From a virus, in IMG/VR virus record IMGVR_UViG_3300026484_000284, positions 64,001-101,859 of that record: a stretch of 37,859 bases of DNA; one strand, written 5' to 3'. The notes beneath the pieces were generated by a model that saw only the letters and a list, made by a program, of their open reading frames with translations, did no database searches and was not told where the DNA came from. The position numbers and the translations under genes were made by a program. Positions 1 through 7,751 of the stretch are shown here, one piece after another. Numbering within the stretch: the first letter of the stretch is position 1; each line of letters begins with the position of its first letter.

Positions 1-72
1 ATCCTTCAAAAATGATTTTGAATTTACTTTTTTTAATCTAAGATCTGATTCAAAGTTATTGATTTTTTTCAT
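1..72 (-). CDS. N-terminus of a gene running off the left edge
   Basis: The first 24 codons of a minus-strand gene are visible. It starts with ATG at 70-72, preceded by an AAAGGATG ribosome binding site. The visible peptide begins MKKINNFESDLRLKKV and is rich in Lys and Asn. Too little is present to assign a family. It lies 30 bases downstream of the 187-residue gene and is probably transcribed with it. Confidence 0.6.
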   Translation of the reverse strand, partial: MKKINNFESDLRLKKVNSKSFLKD

Positions 73-102
73 GCGACATCCTTTATTGATTTGAATTAAA
101 AA

Positions 103-666
103 TTAAAGTGCTGTTCTAAGCACTTCATTCGTTCTTTTAAGTGTTTTTCTTAACTCATTTACATCTAATACAACTTCATTTTTTGAAATATATTCTTCTA
201 ATAAGTCAATTGCTTTTTTAGTTTTTTCGTCTTTTCTGTAACTCATTCTTTCTCTTAATTGAGTTACCATATCAAGTGTTACTTTTACAGGTTTATATGA
301 TGTTATTCTTTTTTCAAAACCATCTGTTCCCCAAGCAATTTCTGAAAGATATTCAACGGCATACTTTAATTCATAACTATCATTTTCTTCTAGTAAATCT
401 GCGAATGCTACTAACCCAGTCATTCTCGCACCGATGTGTTTTAATAGTTCTCTATTTTCAACATTATACATAGAGTATTTTGCTCTTCTAACCATAAAAT
501 CTTGACCTTCTAATCCGTTTTCATTTTCAGTTAAAACCACTTTATCTAAATGTTTCCATAATTGATTTCTACTATTTTCCCAATAACCATCGCTAAATTG
601 ACCCATTAACTCGTTTTCTAAAATACTTTTTACTTTTTTGTCATTTGTTTTGATTGTTAATTTCAT
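103..666 (-). CDS. Hypothetical protein, 187 aa
   Basis: Not recognised. The protein is soluble, mostly helical and highly charged. It has an aromatic patch near residues 25-40 (GYWENSRNQLW) and a long basic/acidic C-terminal helix region. There is no signal peptide or membrane segment. The ATG follows AAGGAAGCAC, the same leader pattern seen after several other promoters here. It is first in its transcript, behind a near-perfect promoter at 718-746. Early phage genes in such positions often encode small host-takeover factors, but nothing in the sequence shows that role. Confidence 0.8.
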   Translation of the reverse strand: MKLTIKTNDKKVKSILENELMGQFSDGYWENSRNQLWKHLDKVVLTENENGLEGQDFMVRRAKYSMYNVENRELLKHIGARMTGLVAFADLLEENDSYELKYAVEYLSEIAWGTDGFEKRITSYKPVKVTLDMVTQLRERMSYRKDEKTKKAIDLLEEYISKNEVVLDVNELRKTLKRTNEVLRTAL

Positions 667-717
667 GTGCTTCCTTTTTGTTTTATTTTGTTTCTTTTTG
701 TTTCTTTTTACATTATA

Positions 718-746
718 ATTATAACTTATTTTTTTTAATTTGTCAA
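718..746 (-). promoter_or_regulatory. Consensus sigma70-type promoter (TTGACA class)
   Basis: On the minus strand, TTGACA (741-746), a 17-base spacer and TATAAT (718-723) match the bacterial sigma70 consensus at every position. A second overlapping TATAAT lies at 712-717. The leader to the ATG at 666 is about 45 bases. Confidence 0.8.
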
Positions 747-788
747 GTGTTTTTAAAAATTTTTAAAAAATTTTACCACAATTAACAA

Positions 789-1295
789 CTAAACCCTATT
801 AATATCTGTGTCAGTTATTGTAATTTGCCCATATTTTTCAATATCAAAAATATAATTGGTCGTGCTTACACTCGCACTTGTAGATATTGAAATGTATTCA
901 TCAAAAGTTTTTTCCATTTTAGTGATTTTTAGACCATTGTCATAAACATCCTCTAAATTATGATAAAATAATCTTGATAATTCTTCTTCAAGTTTTGGAA
1001 TAATTGAATCAGGTACTTCAAAATCAATATCAAAATATGGATATGATAAACCTTCATCAATGCTTCTTTTATATTCTTTATAAAATTTTTCATAATCTTT
1101 AAATTTTGTTTTTGAAATTACTTTCCCAATTCTGTTTTTAATTATTTTTAAATCTCTATTTTCATAATATAAACAATCATCTGCTTCAACAATAAGTGAA
1201 AATAAGTCATAAGATACATAACCACCCAAAAAACTCATTACCATTTGTTTAGTGATTTTATCATATTCAATTTCTTTTAGTGTTTTAAATTTCAT
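789..1295 (-). CDS. Hypothetical protein, 168 aa
   Basis: Not recognised. It is a soluble acidic protein with a charged helical N-terminal two-thirds, rich in Tyr, Lys and Glu. The last 40 residues are rich in Ser, Thr and Ile and probably form beta strands (SISTSASVSTT). There is no signal peptide. It is monocistronic between its own promoter at 1322-1350 and the promoter of the next gene. The ATG follows an AAAAGGAACCAC leader like those of other early-type units. Confidence 0.8.
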   Translation of the reverse strand: MKFKTLKEIEYDKITKQMVMSFLGGYVSYDLFSLIVEADDCLYYENRDLKIIKNRIGKVISKTKFKDYEKFYKEYKRSIDEGLSYPYFDIDFEVPDSIIPKLEEELSRLFYHNLEDVYDNGLKITKMEKTFDEYISISTSASVSTTNYIFDIEKYGQITITDTDINRV

Positions 1296-1321
1296 GTGGT
1301 TCCTTTTTGTTTTATATCATA

Positions 1322-1350
1322 ATTATAACTAAAATTTAATTAAAAGTCAA
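1322..1350 (-). promoter_or_regulatory. Sigma70-type promoter (TTGACT class)
   Basis: TTGACT (1345-1350), a 17-base spacer and TATAAT (1322-1327) on the minus strand precede the 168-residue gene. Confidence 0.75.
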
Positions 1351-1370
1351 GTGTTTTTTAATGTTTTTTA

Positions 1371-1571
1371 TTATAAATTCAATAAAGTTACATAAGTATA
1401 ATCTTCGCTTTCACATTCAATTTCTGAAATATGGAATAATTGATTTAAAATATCATCATAAACATAACTTGCTTTCTCATCTAGTGTTTCACTTAATCTA
1501 ATATCATAAAAATGTTCTACATATTTTAAGTCTTCATAAATTTCTTCTTTTAATTCTTTTATGCTTTTCAT
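1371..1571 (-). CDS. Hypothetical small acidic protein, 66 aa
   Basis: Not recognised. It is a small acidic protein, mostly helical at the N-terminus (MKSIKELKEEIYEDL) and rich in Glu, Tyr and Asp. It has no Cys motif beyond a single Cys and no membrane segment. It stands alone behind its own promoter (1601-1629), with a ribosome binding site AAAGGAGACACG before the ATG. Small acidic single-gene units like this are typical of phage accessory genes. Confidence 0.75.
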   Translation of the reverse strand: MKSIKELKEEIYEDLKYVEHFYDIRLSETLDEKASYVYDDILNQLFHISEIECESEDYTYVTLLNL

Positions 1572-1600
1572 CGTGTCTCCTTTTGTTAATTTATATTATA

Positions 1601-1629
1601 ATTATAACAGAAAGAAATAGATTTGTCAA
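1601..1629 (-). promoter_or_regulatory. Sigma70-type promoter (TTGACA class)
   Basis: TTGACA (1624-1629), a 17-base spacer and TATAAT (1601-1606) on the minus strand precede the 66-residue gene at 1371-1571. Confidence 0.75.
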
Positions 1630-1653
1630 GTAAAATCTATAAAAATTTTAAAT

Positions 1654-1854
1654 TTATCTATAAATTTTTATTCCATATGGGTGTTTTAAAGTAGTATTTA
1701 TCTCACTTCCTTTAAATGTACCACTACCAATGGGAAGTGGATTAAAGTGAAAGCAGGTTTTAGCAGTTGAACCTTCAAGAGAAAGTTTTGAATTTTCACA
1801 ATATAATTTTTCTGAAGCAGACAAAAAAGAAAGAAGAAGTAAAATTAAAACCAT
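1654..1854 (-). CDS. Small putative exported protein, 66 aa
   Basis: Residues 1-13 (MVLILLLLSFLSA) form a hydrophobic segment that looks like a signal peptide, followed by a short polar domain with two Cys (positions 19 and 34 or nearby) that could pair. The gene overlaps the end of the upstream exported-protein gene by 10 bases and has only a weak ribosome binding site, so translational coupling is likely. No family is recognised. The compact layout and the paired-exported-gene context support it, but the lack of a positive charge before the hydrophobic stretch is atypical. Confidence 0.55.
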   Translation of the reverse strand: MVLILLLLSFLSASEKLYCENSKLSLEGSTAKTCFHFNPLPIGSGTFKGSEINTTLKHPYGIKIYR

Positions 1855-2372
1855 CCTGAATACCCATCGTCATCGTTGTCTTCATCATTTGTATCTTTCT
1901 TTCTAATTAAAATGTATATATTACTTTTTTCTTTAATCATTTTTTCATTATTGACTGCTTCTAATTGAATTATGAATCCCCTATTCTGACCTGTATTACC
2001 ATCTGATTTTATTTCAATATCAACTGTCGTTCCTGTTCCATCTGAATTTATAGTGATGTTTTTATCTAACTCGGTATAGTCAATTCCATCCTCAGCAGAT
2101 AAAGAATAAGTTTTACAATTTATAGTTATATCGTCAGGTAATTTTTTTGAAATGTTTATATCTATCGTTATATTGGTATCTTCGTCAGGTGTATCTGTTT
2201 TGACTTGACTTGAAAGAATTGAAGAACGGTCAGTGGAAATGAAGTACGAAGTCATTGTTCCGGGAATTTCTAAGTTGCCATTATTGTCAAGGTTGAGGGT
2301 GGTAAATCCATTATACTCAACCCTATAACCAAATAATAAAGTGAAACAGAAGAGAACAGGTAAAAGTTTCAT
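1845..2372 (-). CDS. Putative exported protein with weak Calx-beta-like repeat, 175 aa
   Basis: The N-terminus (MKLLPVLFCFTLLFGYR) looks like a signal peptide, so the protein is probably exported or assembled outside the cytoplasm. Residues of about 85-140 read as beta strands with a DGIDYTEL motif and a following D-rich turn, which resembles Calx-beta domains found in bacterial and phage adhesion proteins. The C-terminus is an Asp-rich tail (about residues 160-170) that could bind calcium. The family assignment is weak. It lies 16 bases downstream of the phosphatase-like gene, in the same operon. Confidence 0.65.
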   Translation of the reverse strand: MKLLPVLFCFTLLFGYRVEYNGFTTLNLDNNGNLEIPGTMTSYFISTDRSSILSSQVKTDTPDEDTNITIDINISKKLPDDITINCKTYSLSAEDGIDYTELDKNITINSDGTGTTVDIEIKSDGNTGQNRGFIIQLEAVNNEKMIKEKSNIYILIRKKDTNDEDNDDDGYSGWF

Positions 2373-2387
2373 TTTTACATCCTTATA

Positions 2388-2852
2388 TTATATCTTTATG
2401 TAATGCTGTTTGTAATAATTAACTATTTTTTTAAAAACTTCCATATTGGGAGTATATCTTACATTTTGTAAAATTGAGCATTCTTTTGAAAACTTTTCAA
2501 AATTATACTCATCTAATTTTTTTAAACATTTATTATAAGTTATTGCCATTGCTACAGTAGCACTTCTGCTTTCGCCTGCATCACAATGAATAATAAGATT
2601 ATCTTTACTTGAAAATTTTATGATTTTTTTAATAGTTTCATTATCAATATCATCCCAAAAATGAATTCTAAGAACACTATTAAATTTCTTATATTCATCT
2701 TGGGTAATAAAATTGTCATTTGATATTGAAATAAGATTATAACTTGAAAAATCATTTGAATTTTTATTTATCATTAGCAAAGATTTCAATTCAAATTTTG
2801 AAATAATTGCCTTAATATGTTTATTAGAAGAGGTGTTAATATGTCTAACCAT
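2388..2852 (-). CDS. Tyrosine/dual-specificity phosphatase-like protein, 154 aa
   Basis: The motif IIHCDAGESRSA (about residues 87-98) is the C-x5-R phosphate-binding loop of protein tyrosine and dual-specificity phosphatases. Cys90 would be the nucleophile, Arg96 would bind phosphate and the following Ser fits the family. A WDD sequence at residues 66-68 sits where the general-acid Asp is usual. The length suits a compact single-domain enzyme. Substrate is unknown; it could act on host phosphoproteins, phosphorylated nucleotides or RNA 5' ends. It is flanked by exported-protein genes but has no signal peptide itself, so it should act in the cytoplasm. Confidence 0.75.
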   Translation of the reverse strand: MVRHINTSSNKHIKAIISKFELKSLLMINKNSNDFSSYNLISISNDNFITQDEYKKFNSVLRIHFWDDIDNETIKKIIKFSSKDNLIIHCDAGESRSATVAMAITYNKCLKKLDEYNFEKFSKECSILQNVRYTPNMEVFKKIVNYYKQHYIKI

Positions 2853-2891
2853 TTTTAAAAACCTTAATTTTTAAATTATTTAATTATAAAT

Positions 2892-2914
2892 ACTGCTTCA
2901 AACACTGCTTCAAA
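2892..2914. repeat. 11-base direct repeat, 12-base period
   Basis: The sequence ACTGCTTCAAA occurs at 2892-2902 and again at 2904-2914. The stop codon of the upstream gene lies inside the second copy as written on the plus strand. It may be a short local duplication; no function is evident. Confidence 0.6.
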
Positions 2915-3275
2915 TGTTTGATTTCGTGCAAGCAAATCCCTCCATTGTGCCTGGTGTCTTAATCGTTATTAAATAAATGCCATTTTTGATTTCGTCTTCA
3001 CTCACATAAACTGTCACATCACTATTTTTGAACTTTTTATAATTGTTTTTTCCAACTTTTAACTTTTCACCTGTATTGTAACAAGTTCCTGTAGCATTTT
3101 CTGTCCCATCAGTGATAGCAATTTTAACTTTATATTTATCTTCTATTACAAGCAGTTTATCTTTAAATTTCCAACTAAGCATTACTCCATTTTCTTGTTT
3201 TTGAGTTGAAACACATTTATACTCAGCACCAAATAACCCTGCCACAACCATAACTAATAATAACATTTTTTTCAT
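2910..3275 (-). CDS. Small exported protein, 121 aa
   Basis: Residues 1-17 (MKKMLLLVMVVAGLFGA) are a textbook signal peptide with Lys residues, a hydrophobic core and a small-residue cleavage site at GA-EY. The mature part has three Cys and alternates Lys-rich loops with probable beta strands, fitting a small periplasmic or surface domain. No family is recognised. The ATG overlaps the upstream stop (ATGA), so it is coupled to the 192-residue gene. Confidence 0.75.
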   Translation of the reverse strand: MKKMLLLVMVVAGLFGAEYKCVSTQKQENGVMLSWKFKDKLLVIEDKYKVKIAITDGTENATGTCYNTGEKLKVGKNNYKKFKNSDVTVYVSEDEIKNGIYLITIKTPGTMEGFACTKSNI

Positions 3276-3850
3276 TTTACATCCTTTTTACTTTTATTTT
3301 TATTTTTCGTCTTTTTTGTTTTTATACAAACTAATCCATTGAATTCGTTTATCTTGAATTCATAAAAGGTTTTATTGCCTTTTAAATTATAATCACTTTT
3401 AATTTTTACTTCTATGCCGTTATCAATTTGTTCCTCAAACCCTAACTCTTTTAATAAAGTTTCAAAAATAACTCTTGCCCCGTCTATTGAAAAATCGTCA
3501 ATTACATTTCTTGTTAAGAAACAATCTTCCTCATCTATCATCATTTCTGTAATAATGTTCATCAAGGCAACATTCACTAAAAATTCAAATTCATTCGTTT
3601 TTACTGAATAATAACAAAAATATCTTTCGATTGGTGTTCTATCAAACCCTTTATCTTCTTCTTTATAAGTTACATTTTCAATACCACACATAAATTTACA
3701 GATATTATTAAATGTTTTAACTATATCTTTTTTAAGTATTGGTGTCTTCTTTTTTGTCTTTTTTGCTTTTAAGTCATCTTCATTAACAACTTCAAGTAAA
3801 GCATTAACAATATCCTTTGAAACTAAATTCTCATCATTAGGATAACTCAT
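3272..3850 (-). CDS. Hypothetical protein, 192 aa
   Basis: Not recognised. It is a cytoplasmic protein with acidic N-terminus, Lys-rich stretches (about residues 29-45) and a very basic C-terminal tail of repeated Lys, Asn and Thr (last 15 residues) that could contact nucleic acid. It overlaps the next gene by ATGA and the previous gene by 14 bases, so it lies inside a tightly coupled operon. Confidence 0.75.
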   Translation of the reverse strand: MSYPNDENLVSKDIVNALLEVVNEDDLKAKKTKKKTPILKKDIVKTFNNICKFMCGIENVTYKEEDKGFDRTPIERYFCYYSVKTNEFEFLVNVALMNIITEMMIDEEDCFLTRNVIDDFSIDGARVIFETLLKELGFEEQIDNGIEVKIKSDYNLKGNKTFYEFKINEFNGLVCIKTKKTKNKNKSKKDVK

Positions 3851-4133
3851 TTCGTAACTCCTTAATCATTTTTTCTCTAAACATATATTTTATCTCATTC
3901 TTTCTTCTATGATGTTTATTTTTGTAATGAAGATTTTGTATTTTATTCATTTTATTACAGTCAAAATTTGACTGTCCCAAATTTAATATCTTCCAGACTT
4001 CATACTTTGTCATAATTGACTTTTTTAATTTTCTTCTATACACTCTAAAAGAATGCAAGTCGTCATAAAACGACGAACCATCACTTCGCATAAGTGATAA
4101 CTCTCTCCACTCTTTAAATTTCCACTCAACCAT
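3837..4133 (-). CDS. Hypothetical basic protein, 98 aa
   Basis: Not recognised. It is strongly basic and rich in Arg, Lys, His and Trp (for example HYKNKHHRRKNEIKYMF near residue 70), which suggests nucleic-acid binding. It has no membrane segment. It overlaps the downstream gene by 14 bases and starts two bases after the upstream stop. Confidence 0.65.
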   Translation of the reverse strand: MVEWKFKEWRELSLMRSDGSSFYDDLHSFRVYRRKLKKSIMTKYEVWKILNLGQSNFDCNKMNKIQNLHYKNKHHRRKNEIKYMFREKMIKELRNELS

Positions 4134-4135
4134 TA

Positions 4136-4363
4136 CTAATCCTCATATTTATAATCTTTAAGATTTACTAATGTGATTTTATCACTAATATCTATCTTTC
4201 CAGCATCAATATCTTTAATGGTTTTATTTTTTGTATCGACCTTTCTAATAATACAAAATACACTCATTCCAAAATCAAAATCCGTCTGTGGGTTTGCTAT
4301 GATGAATTCATTCGGTTCATTTGAAACTATTTTATCTAAAAGTATATTCACTTCTTTTGTCAT
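4136..4363 (-). CDS. Hypothetical protein, 75 aa
   Basis: Not recognised. The frame is open further upstream to 4399, but the ATG at 4361-4363 is preferred because AAAGGAGAAGAA lies directly before it. The longer start would also overlap the upstream gene. The protein is acidic, begins MTKEVNILLDKIVSN and seems to be a small alpha/beta domain. It is probably in the operon of the TerD-like gene. Confidence 0.7.
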   Translation of the reverse strand: MTKEVNILLDKIVSNEPNEFIIANPQTDFDFGMSVFCIIRKVDTKNKTIKDIDAGKIDISDKITLVNLKDYKYED

Positions 4364-4388
4364 TTCTTCTCCTTTAAAGTTAATTTGA

Positions 4389-6218
4389 TTAAGAAACAAG
4401 TTCTAATAATAGTCCCATTTCTGGGTTTCTTAAATCTAACACTCTTGTTTCTTCATCTTCTTCAATCTCTTCAAGTTCTAAGTCGTTGAAATATAGATAT
4501 GAGTCAAGTTGTCTTCTTAACATATCTTCTACCCCTAATGGATCTTGTCCTGAAACTTGTGTCATTTTATTGTTTGCTAAAAAATAAAATGTATCACTAT
4601 CAATAATACCAATCGTTTCTTCTCTATCTTTAGGTTTGATGTTTGTCTCGAAAACTATTTGACTCTTCTCTAACATTCTGTTATTGACTATATCTTCAGC
4701 ATCACCTATGAAAAATTTGTAATTCAAATCAGGATGAGTTCCAGTATATAGATTCACCTTAACATTAAACAAATTTTTTGTTTTGAATTTCAATAATTCT
4801 GTTGCTCCATTTGGTCTTGGTGCATTTGTAATATCTCCTGAATAAGTGGCATTACCTGTCCAATTACTATTCCACCCGATTTTGGCAACACTATTTGTGG
4901 CACTTAAATCCAAATCAACCCTACTCGATAAAGTATCTTCTAAGTCAAGATTGAACCAATGAATTCCTACAACAGGATTATTGCTTATTTCAATTTTACT
5001 TCCAAAAGGAAAATTACCTACAAACTTTTTACCACTCTCAGGTAATGCGACTTTTATGTTACTATCAAACCCTATGATTTTGATATTACTTTCTTTAAGT
5101 TTTTTGTTTAACTTTTTAGAAAGTCTTTTGATGATAACTTTTTTAACCATTTTAAGATATTCATTGCTTACTTTTTTGTTATAACTGTCTAAAAATGTTT
5201 TACCATTTCTAACTTGATATTGTATCAAGTCGCCATCATTTGTTAGAAGTCTTGTATTAACTGCTCTATAAAGTTTTAAAATGTAACTAATATCCATTTC
5301 TTTAATGATTGACTTGATTTCACTTTTTGAATGTTCTTTAGAAGTTACCATTAAATATTCTGCTGTTTTAACAGGTTTATGGTATTTTTTAGATAATCTT
5401 GAAATTTTGTTTATAATACTTCTATTATATAAGTTTTTCATCATTACAAAAATTTCTTTATATCTATTGAAAATTTCAGCAAAGGGTTTATAACCATATA
5501 ACTCGATATGTCTTTCAAGGTCATTTGAAAAATCTTTTCTCGACACTAACTCTTGGAATTCTATATTTTTAACAAATGGCATTTGATATCTGTTAGCAAT
5601 CATTCTGAAGAAGTCTTCACCTTTTGCAGGAATACCTACTTTGTCTAATACCGACATTTTTAAGTCTTTGCTACCGATATCCCATTTTTGAATTAGATTG
5701 TATTTATCTTTAATTGAACCCTCAATCTTTTCAGATAAAATATCAGCAATTTCATATACTAAATCATTATCTAATGCGATGTTTTGTCTAATAACTTGAA
5801 ATAGTTTTTCAAAAAATTCATTTTCACTCATTACTTCGATTGTTTTAATCTCATAACCATTTAAGAATTCTACAACACCTTCATCCTCTTCAAAATCCGT
5901 GGGTTTTACTCCTGTCAAGTAATGGAGAATTTGATAAAATATTCTTGTTCCTTCAACTTCACTATTGACAACATCTTCCCATCTTCTAAAAAATGTTTCT
6001 TTCAACTCATTATTTGAAATATAATACTTTGAAACAACATCAAAAGCAGCACTTAAACATTTATCGCTCATTCCTGAAAAATCAAAATAAACACCTTTTG
6101 AGAATAAATCCATAGAATATCTTTGTAAATTCTTTTCTTTTAAGTCTGTTTCGTCATCCTTAACTAAACCATTAAACAATTTCATTGCTACATTTTGTTT
6201 TATCATACAATTTTTCAT
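4389..6218 (-). CDS. Large protein with C-terminal TerD-like domain, 609 aa
   Basis: The N-terminal ~390 residues are helical and not recognised. About residues 395-560 resemble the TerD fold as found at the C-terminus of MXAN_6230/SCO0854-type proteins: RVDLDLSA (433-440), a GW strand (448-449) and GDITNAPRPNGATELL (461-476) match the acidic, calcium-binding TerD motifs and the following SGD-T-AP-GA-E signature. The last 45 residues are acidic. TerD proteins bind calcium and belong to stress and phage-resistance modules in bacteria; a phage copy might mimic or disrupt these. The role is inferred only from the domain. It is the first gene behind the promoter at 6253-6281. Confidence 0.7.
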   Translation of the reverse strand: MKNCMIKQNVAMKLFNGLVKDDETDLKEKNLQRYSMDLFSKGVYFDFSGMSDKCLSAAFDVVSKYYISNNELKETFFRRWEDVVNSEVEGTRIFYQILHYLTGVKPTDFEEDEGVVEFLNGYEIKTIEVMSENEFFEKLFQVIRQNIALDNDLVYEIADILSEKIEGSIKDKYNLIQKWDIGSKDLKMSVLDKVGIPAKGEDFFRMIANRYQMPFVKNIEFQELVSRKDFSNDLERHIELYGYKPFAEIFNRYKEIFVMMKNLYNRSIINKISRLSKKYHKPVKTAEYLMVTSKEHSKSEIKSIIKEMDISYILKLYRAVNTRLLTNDGDLIQYQVRNGKTFLDSYNKKVSNEYLKMVKKVIIKRLSKKLNKKLKESNIKIIGFDSNIKVALPESGKKFVGNFPFGSKIEISNNPVVGIHWFNLDLEDTLSSRVDLDLSATNSVAKIGWNSNWTGNATYSGDITNAPRPNGATELLKFKTKNLFNVKVNLYTGTHPDLNYKFFIGDAEDIVNNRMLEKSQIVFETNIKPKDREETIGIIDSDTFYFLANNKMTQVSGQDPLGVEDMLRRQLDSYLYFNDLELEEIEEDEETRVLDLRNPEMGLLLELVS

Positions 6219-6252
6219 TTATGCTCCTTTTTATTTATCATGTGATGTTATA

Positions 6253-6281
6253 ATTATAATATAAAAATTTGAAAAAGTCAA
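6253..6281 (-). promoter_or_regulatory. Sigma70-type promoter (TTGACT class)
   Basis: TTGACT (6276-6281), a 17-base spacer and TATAAT (6253-6258) on the minus strand start the transcript for the TerD-like gene and probably the small genes after it. Confidence 0.75.
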
Positions 6282-6289
6282 GGACTTTT

Positions 6290-6718
6290 TCATCTTTTCT
6301 TAAAAAAGTTTATAAGTTTTGAAGGTATCGCTTTCAAACCACCTTTAATAGGTTCATCTTTCTTATTAGTTTCGCAACTAACCCTATTACTAACCTCATT
6401 TTCTTCAACTTGTTCCACTTTTTCTTTTGGTACTTCGTAAAGTGCTACTTCTTTGTCTGGTATGGTGGTATTTTTAGTTGGGTTCTCCTCAAAAAATTTC
6501 ACATTAAACTTTTTGGTTACTTTTAACCATTCATTATGCACTTCTAGAACATCTATTTTTTCATCAAGTTCTTTCCATTTAATACTTGAAAAAACAAATT
6601 TCTGAGGTTCTATTTTTTGAAGTTTCTCCTTAAGATTATTTTTTTCAATATAATCTAACAATTTACTTTCTTTGATGATTTTCTTTTTTTCTAACCATCT
6701 TGTAAAAATTACATCCAT
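6290..6718 (-). CDS. Hypothetical protein, 142 aa
   Basis: Not recognised. The N-terminal 100 residues are predicted to be helical and charged, with aromatic WL and KW pairs. A linker of about 35 residues rich in Glu, Val and Asn follows, then a basic amphipathic tail (PSKLINFFKKR) that might bind membrane or nucleic acid. The last codons come right up to the promoter at 6253-6281. Confidence 0.7.
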   Translation of the reverse strand: MDVIFTRWLEKKKIIKESKLLDYIEKNNLKEKLQKIEPQKFVFSSIKWKELDEKIDVLEVHNEWLKVTKKFNVKFFEENPTKNTTIPDKEVALYEVPKEKVEQVEENEVSNRVSCETNKKDEPIKGGLKAIPSKLINFFKKR

Positions 6719-6792
6719 AATTATTCCTTTTAAATTTATTTAAACAATTTTTATGAATAATTATAAATTAGACTTAAAAAACCACGAAAATT

Positions 6793-7389
6793 CTAAACAT
6801 TGCCAAGGTCAGAAAATTCTTGGCAATCAAAAAACTCGACATTTACTTCTATTTCGCTCTTGTAAATTCTACCATCACATTCTTCAACCCGTGTCGATTT
6901 ACAAACATAAGCATCATCTTCTTTTTTGAATACTTCGTTTTCCTCAACTTCACTGTCATTAATGATAAATGTTTCTTTGGTTGTTCTTCTGGCAATCGTT
7001 TTCAATTCATTACTTGAACTTTTTAACTCCGTAATAGATTCAAAACTCATTTCATTTGTTTTTGGACTCACATATCTTCTTGTAGTTTCAATACTCAAAT
7101 GTCCTTCCTCTAAATCGAAAAATCTACTTTCTGCCAAGTCAAATCTATCTCTCATACTCGTAAGTGTATCAATATCAGAATTATTGTTTTCACATTCTTC
7201 ACATTCTTCATACTCGTTACATTCTTCACATTCTTCACAATCGTTACATTCTTCACATTCTTCACAATCGTTACACTCTTGTTCTTCTTTTAAAACTTCA
7301 TCAATGTGGATCAAATTGATATCCACTCCTAAAATTTTTGAAAAGACATCACCTAAAACCTCTTCGAAATTTTCAACATTATTTTTCAT
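6793..7389 (-). CDS. Cys/Glu-repeat protein, 198 aa
   Basis: The start at 7387-7389 is chosen because GAGGAG stands seven bases before it; an in-frame ATG at 7404 is also possible. Shortly after the N-terminus there is a block of three 9-residue repeats with the pattern ECNDCEECE (the third carries Tyr for one Cys), giving closely spaced Cys within Glu and Asp. Such a block could bind soft metals or form redox-sensitive clusters. The rest is acidic and has three more Cys. No family is recognised. The gene overlaps the GroES-like gene by 11 bases and is probably co-translated. Confidence 0.7.
   Translation of the reverse strand: MKNNVENFEEVLGDVFSKILGVDINLIHIDEVLKEEQECNDCEECEECNDCEECEECNEYEECEECENNNSDIDTLTSMRDRFDLAESRFFDLEEGHLSIETTRRYVSPKTNEMSFESITELKSSSNELKTIARRTTKETFIINDSEVEENEVFKKEDDAYVCKSTRVEECDGRIYKSEIEVNVEFFDCQEFSDLGNV
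7189..7278 (-). repeat. 27-base coding tandem repeat
   Basis: About 3.3 copies of a 27-base unit encode the ECNDCEECE repeats of the overlapping gene. The first two copies are nearly identical at the DNA level, which suggests recent expansion by slippage. Confidence 0.8.
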
Positions 7390-7726
7390 TTTCATTCTCC
7401 TCATCTTCTTTATCTTCGTTTATATTATCCAATTTTTCATTGAACTCTGCTTCATTATTAATACCTAAAACAATTTCATCTGGGATTAATATATATCTTT
7501 CACTATTGACAATAATAGGAATCCCTTCACCTTTTTTGATAGTGATAATATCATCTTCACAATACTCTAACCCTTTTGCTATTCTTGCCACTTTAACATT
7601 TTCAGTAAATGAAACTGTTTTTGTAGTTGCTAAAATAATACCTGATTCAGATTTAACTTCATCTTCTTTTTCTGCTTCGCGGATGCAAAGTAACATTTTA
7701 TTTTTTGGAATGAAATTAGGTTTCAT
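7379..7726 (-). CDS. GroES/gp31-like co-chaperonin, 115 aa
   Basis: The first ~88 residues follow the Cpn10 pattern: a leading Pro-x3-Lys-x-LLCIRE strand, a middle stretch EDEVKSESGIIL at the place of the GroES mobile loop, a VARIAKG strand, a DIITIKKG turn corresponding to the VGD-V-F region, and a final ERYILIPDEIVLGI strand. GroES caps GroEL; T4 gp31 replaces it to fold the phage capsid protein, and this protein may do the same. The last 25 residues form an acidic Glu/Asn/Asp tail absent from typical Cpn10 proteins. The mobile loop lacks an obvious Ile-Val-Leu anchor apart from GIIL. Confidence 0.75.
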   Translation of the reverse strand: MKPNFIPKNKMLLCIREAEKEDEVKSESGIILATTKTVSFTENVKVARIAKGLEYCEDDIITIKKGEGIPIIVNSERYILIPDEIVLGINNEAEFNEKLDNINEDKEDEENENEK

Positions 7727-7751
7727 CTTTATCCTTTTTTTTGAATTTTTA

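Noticed and set aside
7189-7278. Short tandem DNA repeats that could look like a CRISPR array
   Set aside because: They are adjacent 27-base units with no unique spacers and are in-frame coding for a Cys/Glu repeat.
6926-7468. Long plus-strand Ser/Leu-rich frame opposite the Cys-repeat gene
   Set aside because: It is a mirror of the repeat gene: the Ser/His repeats are the antisense of the Glu/Cys codons, and it has no ribosome site.
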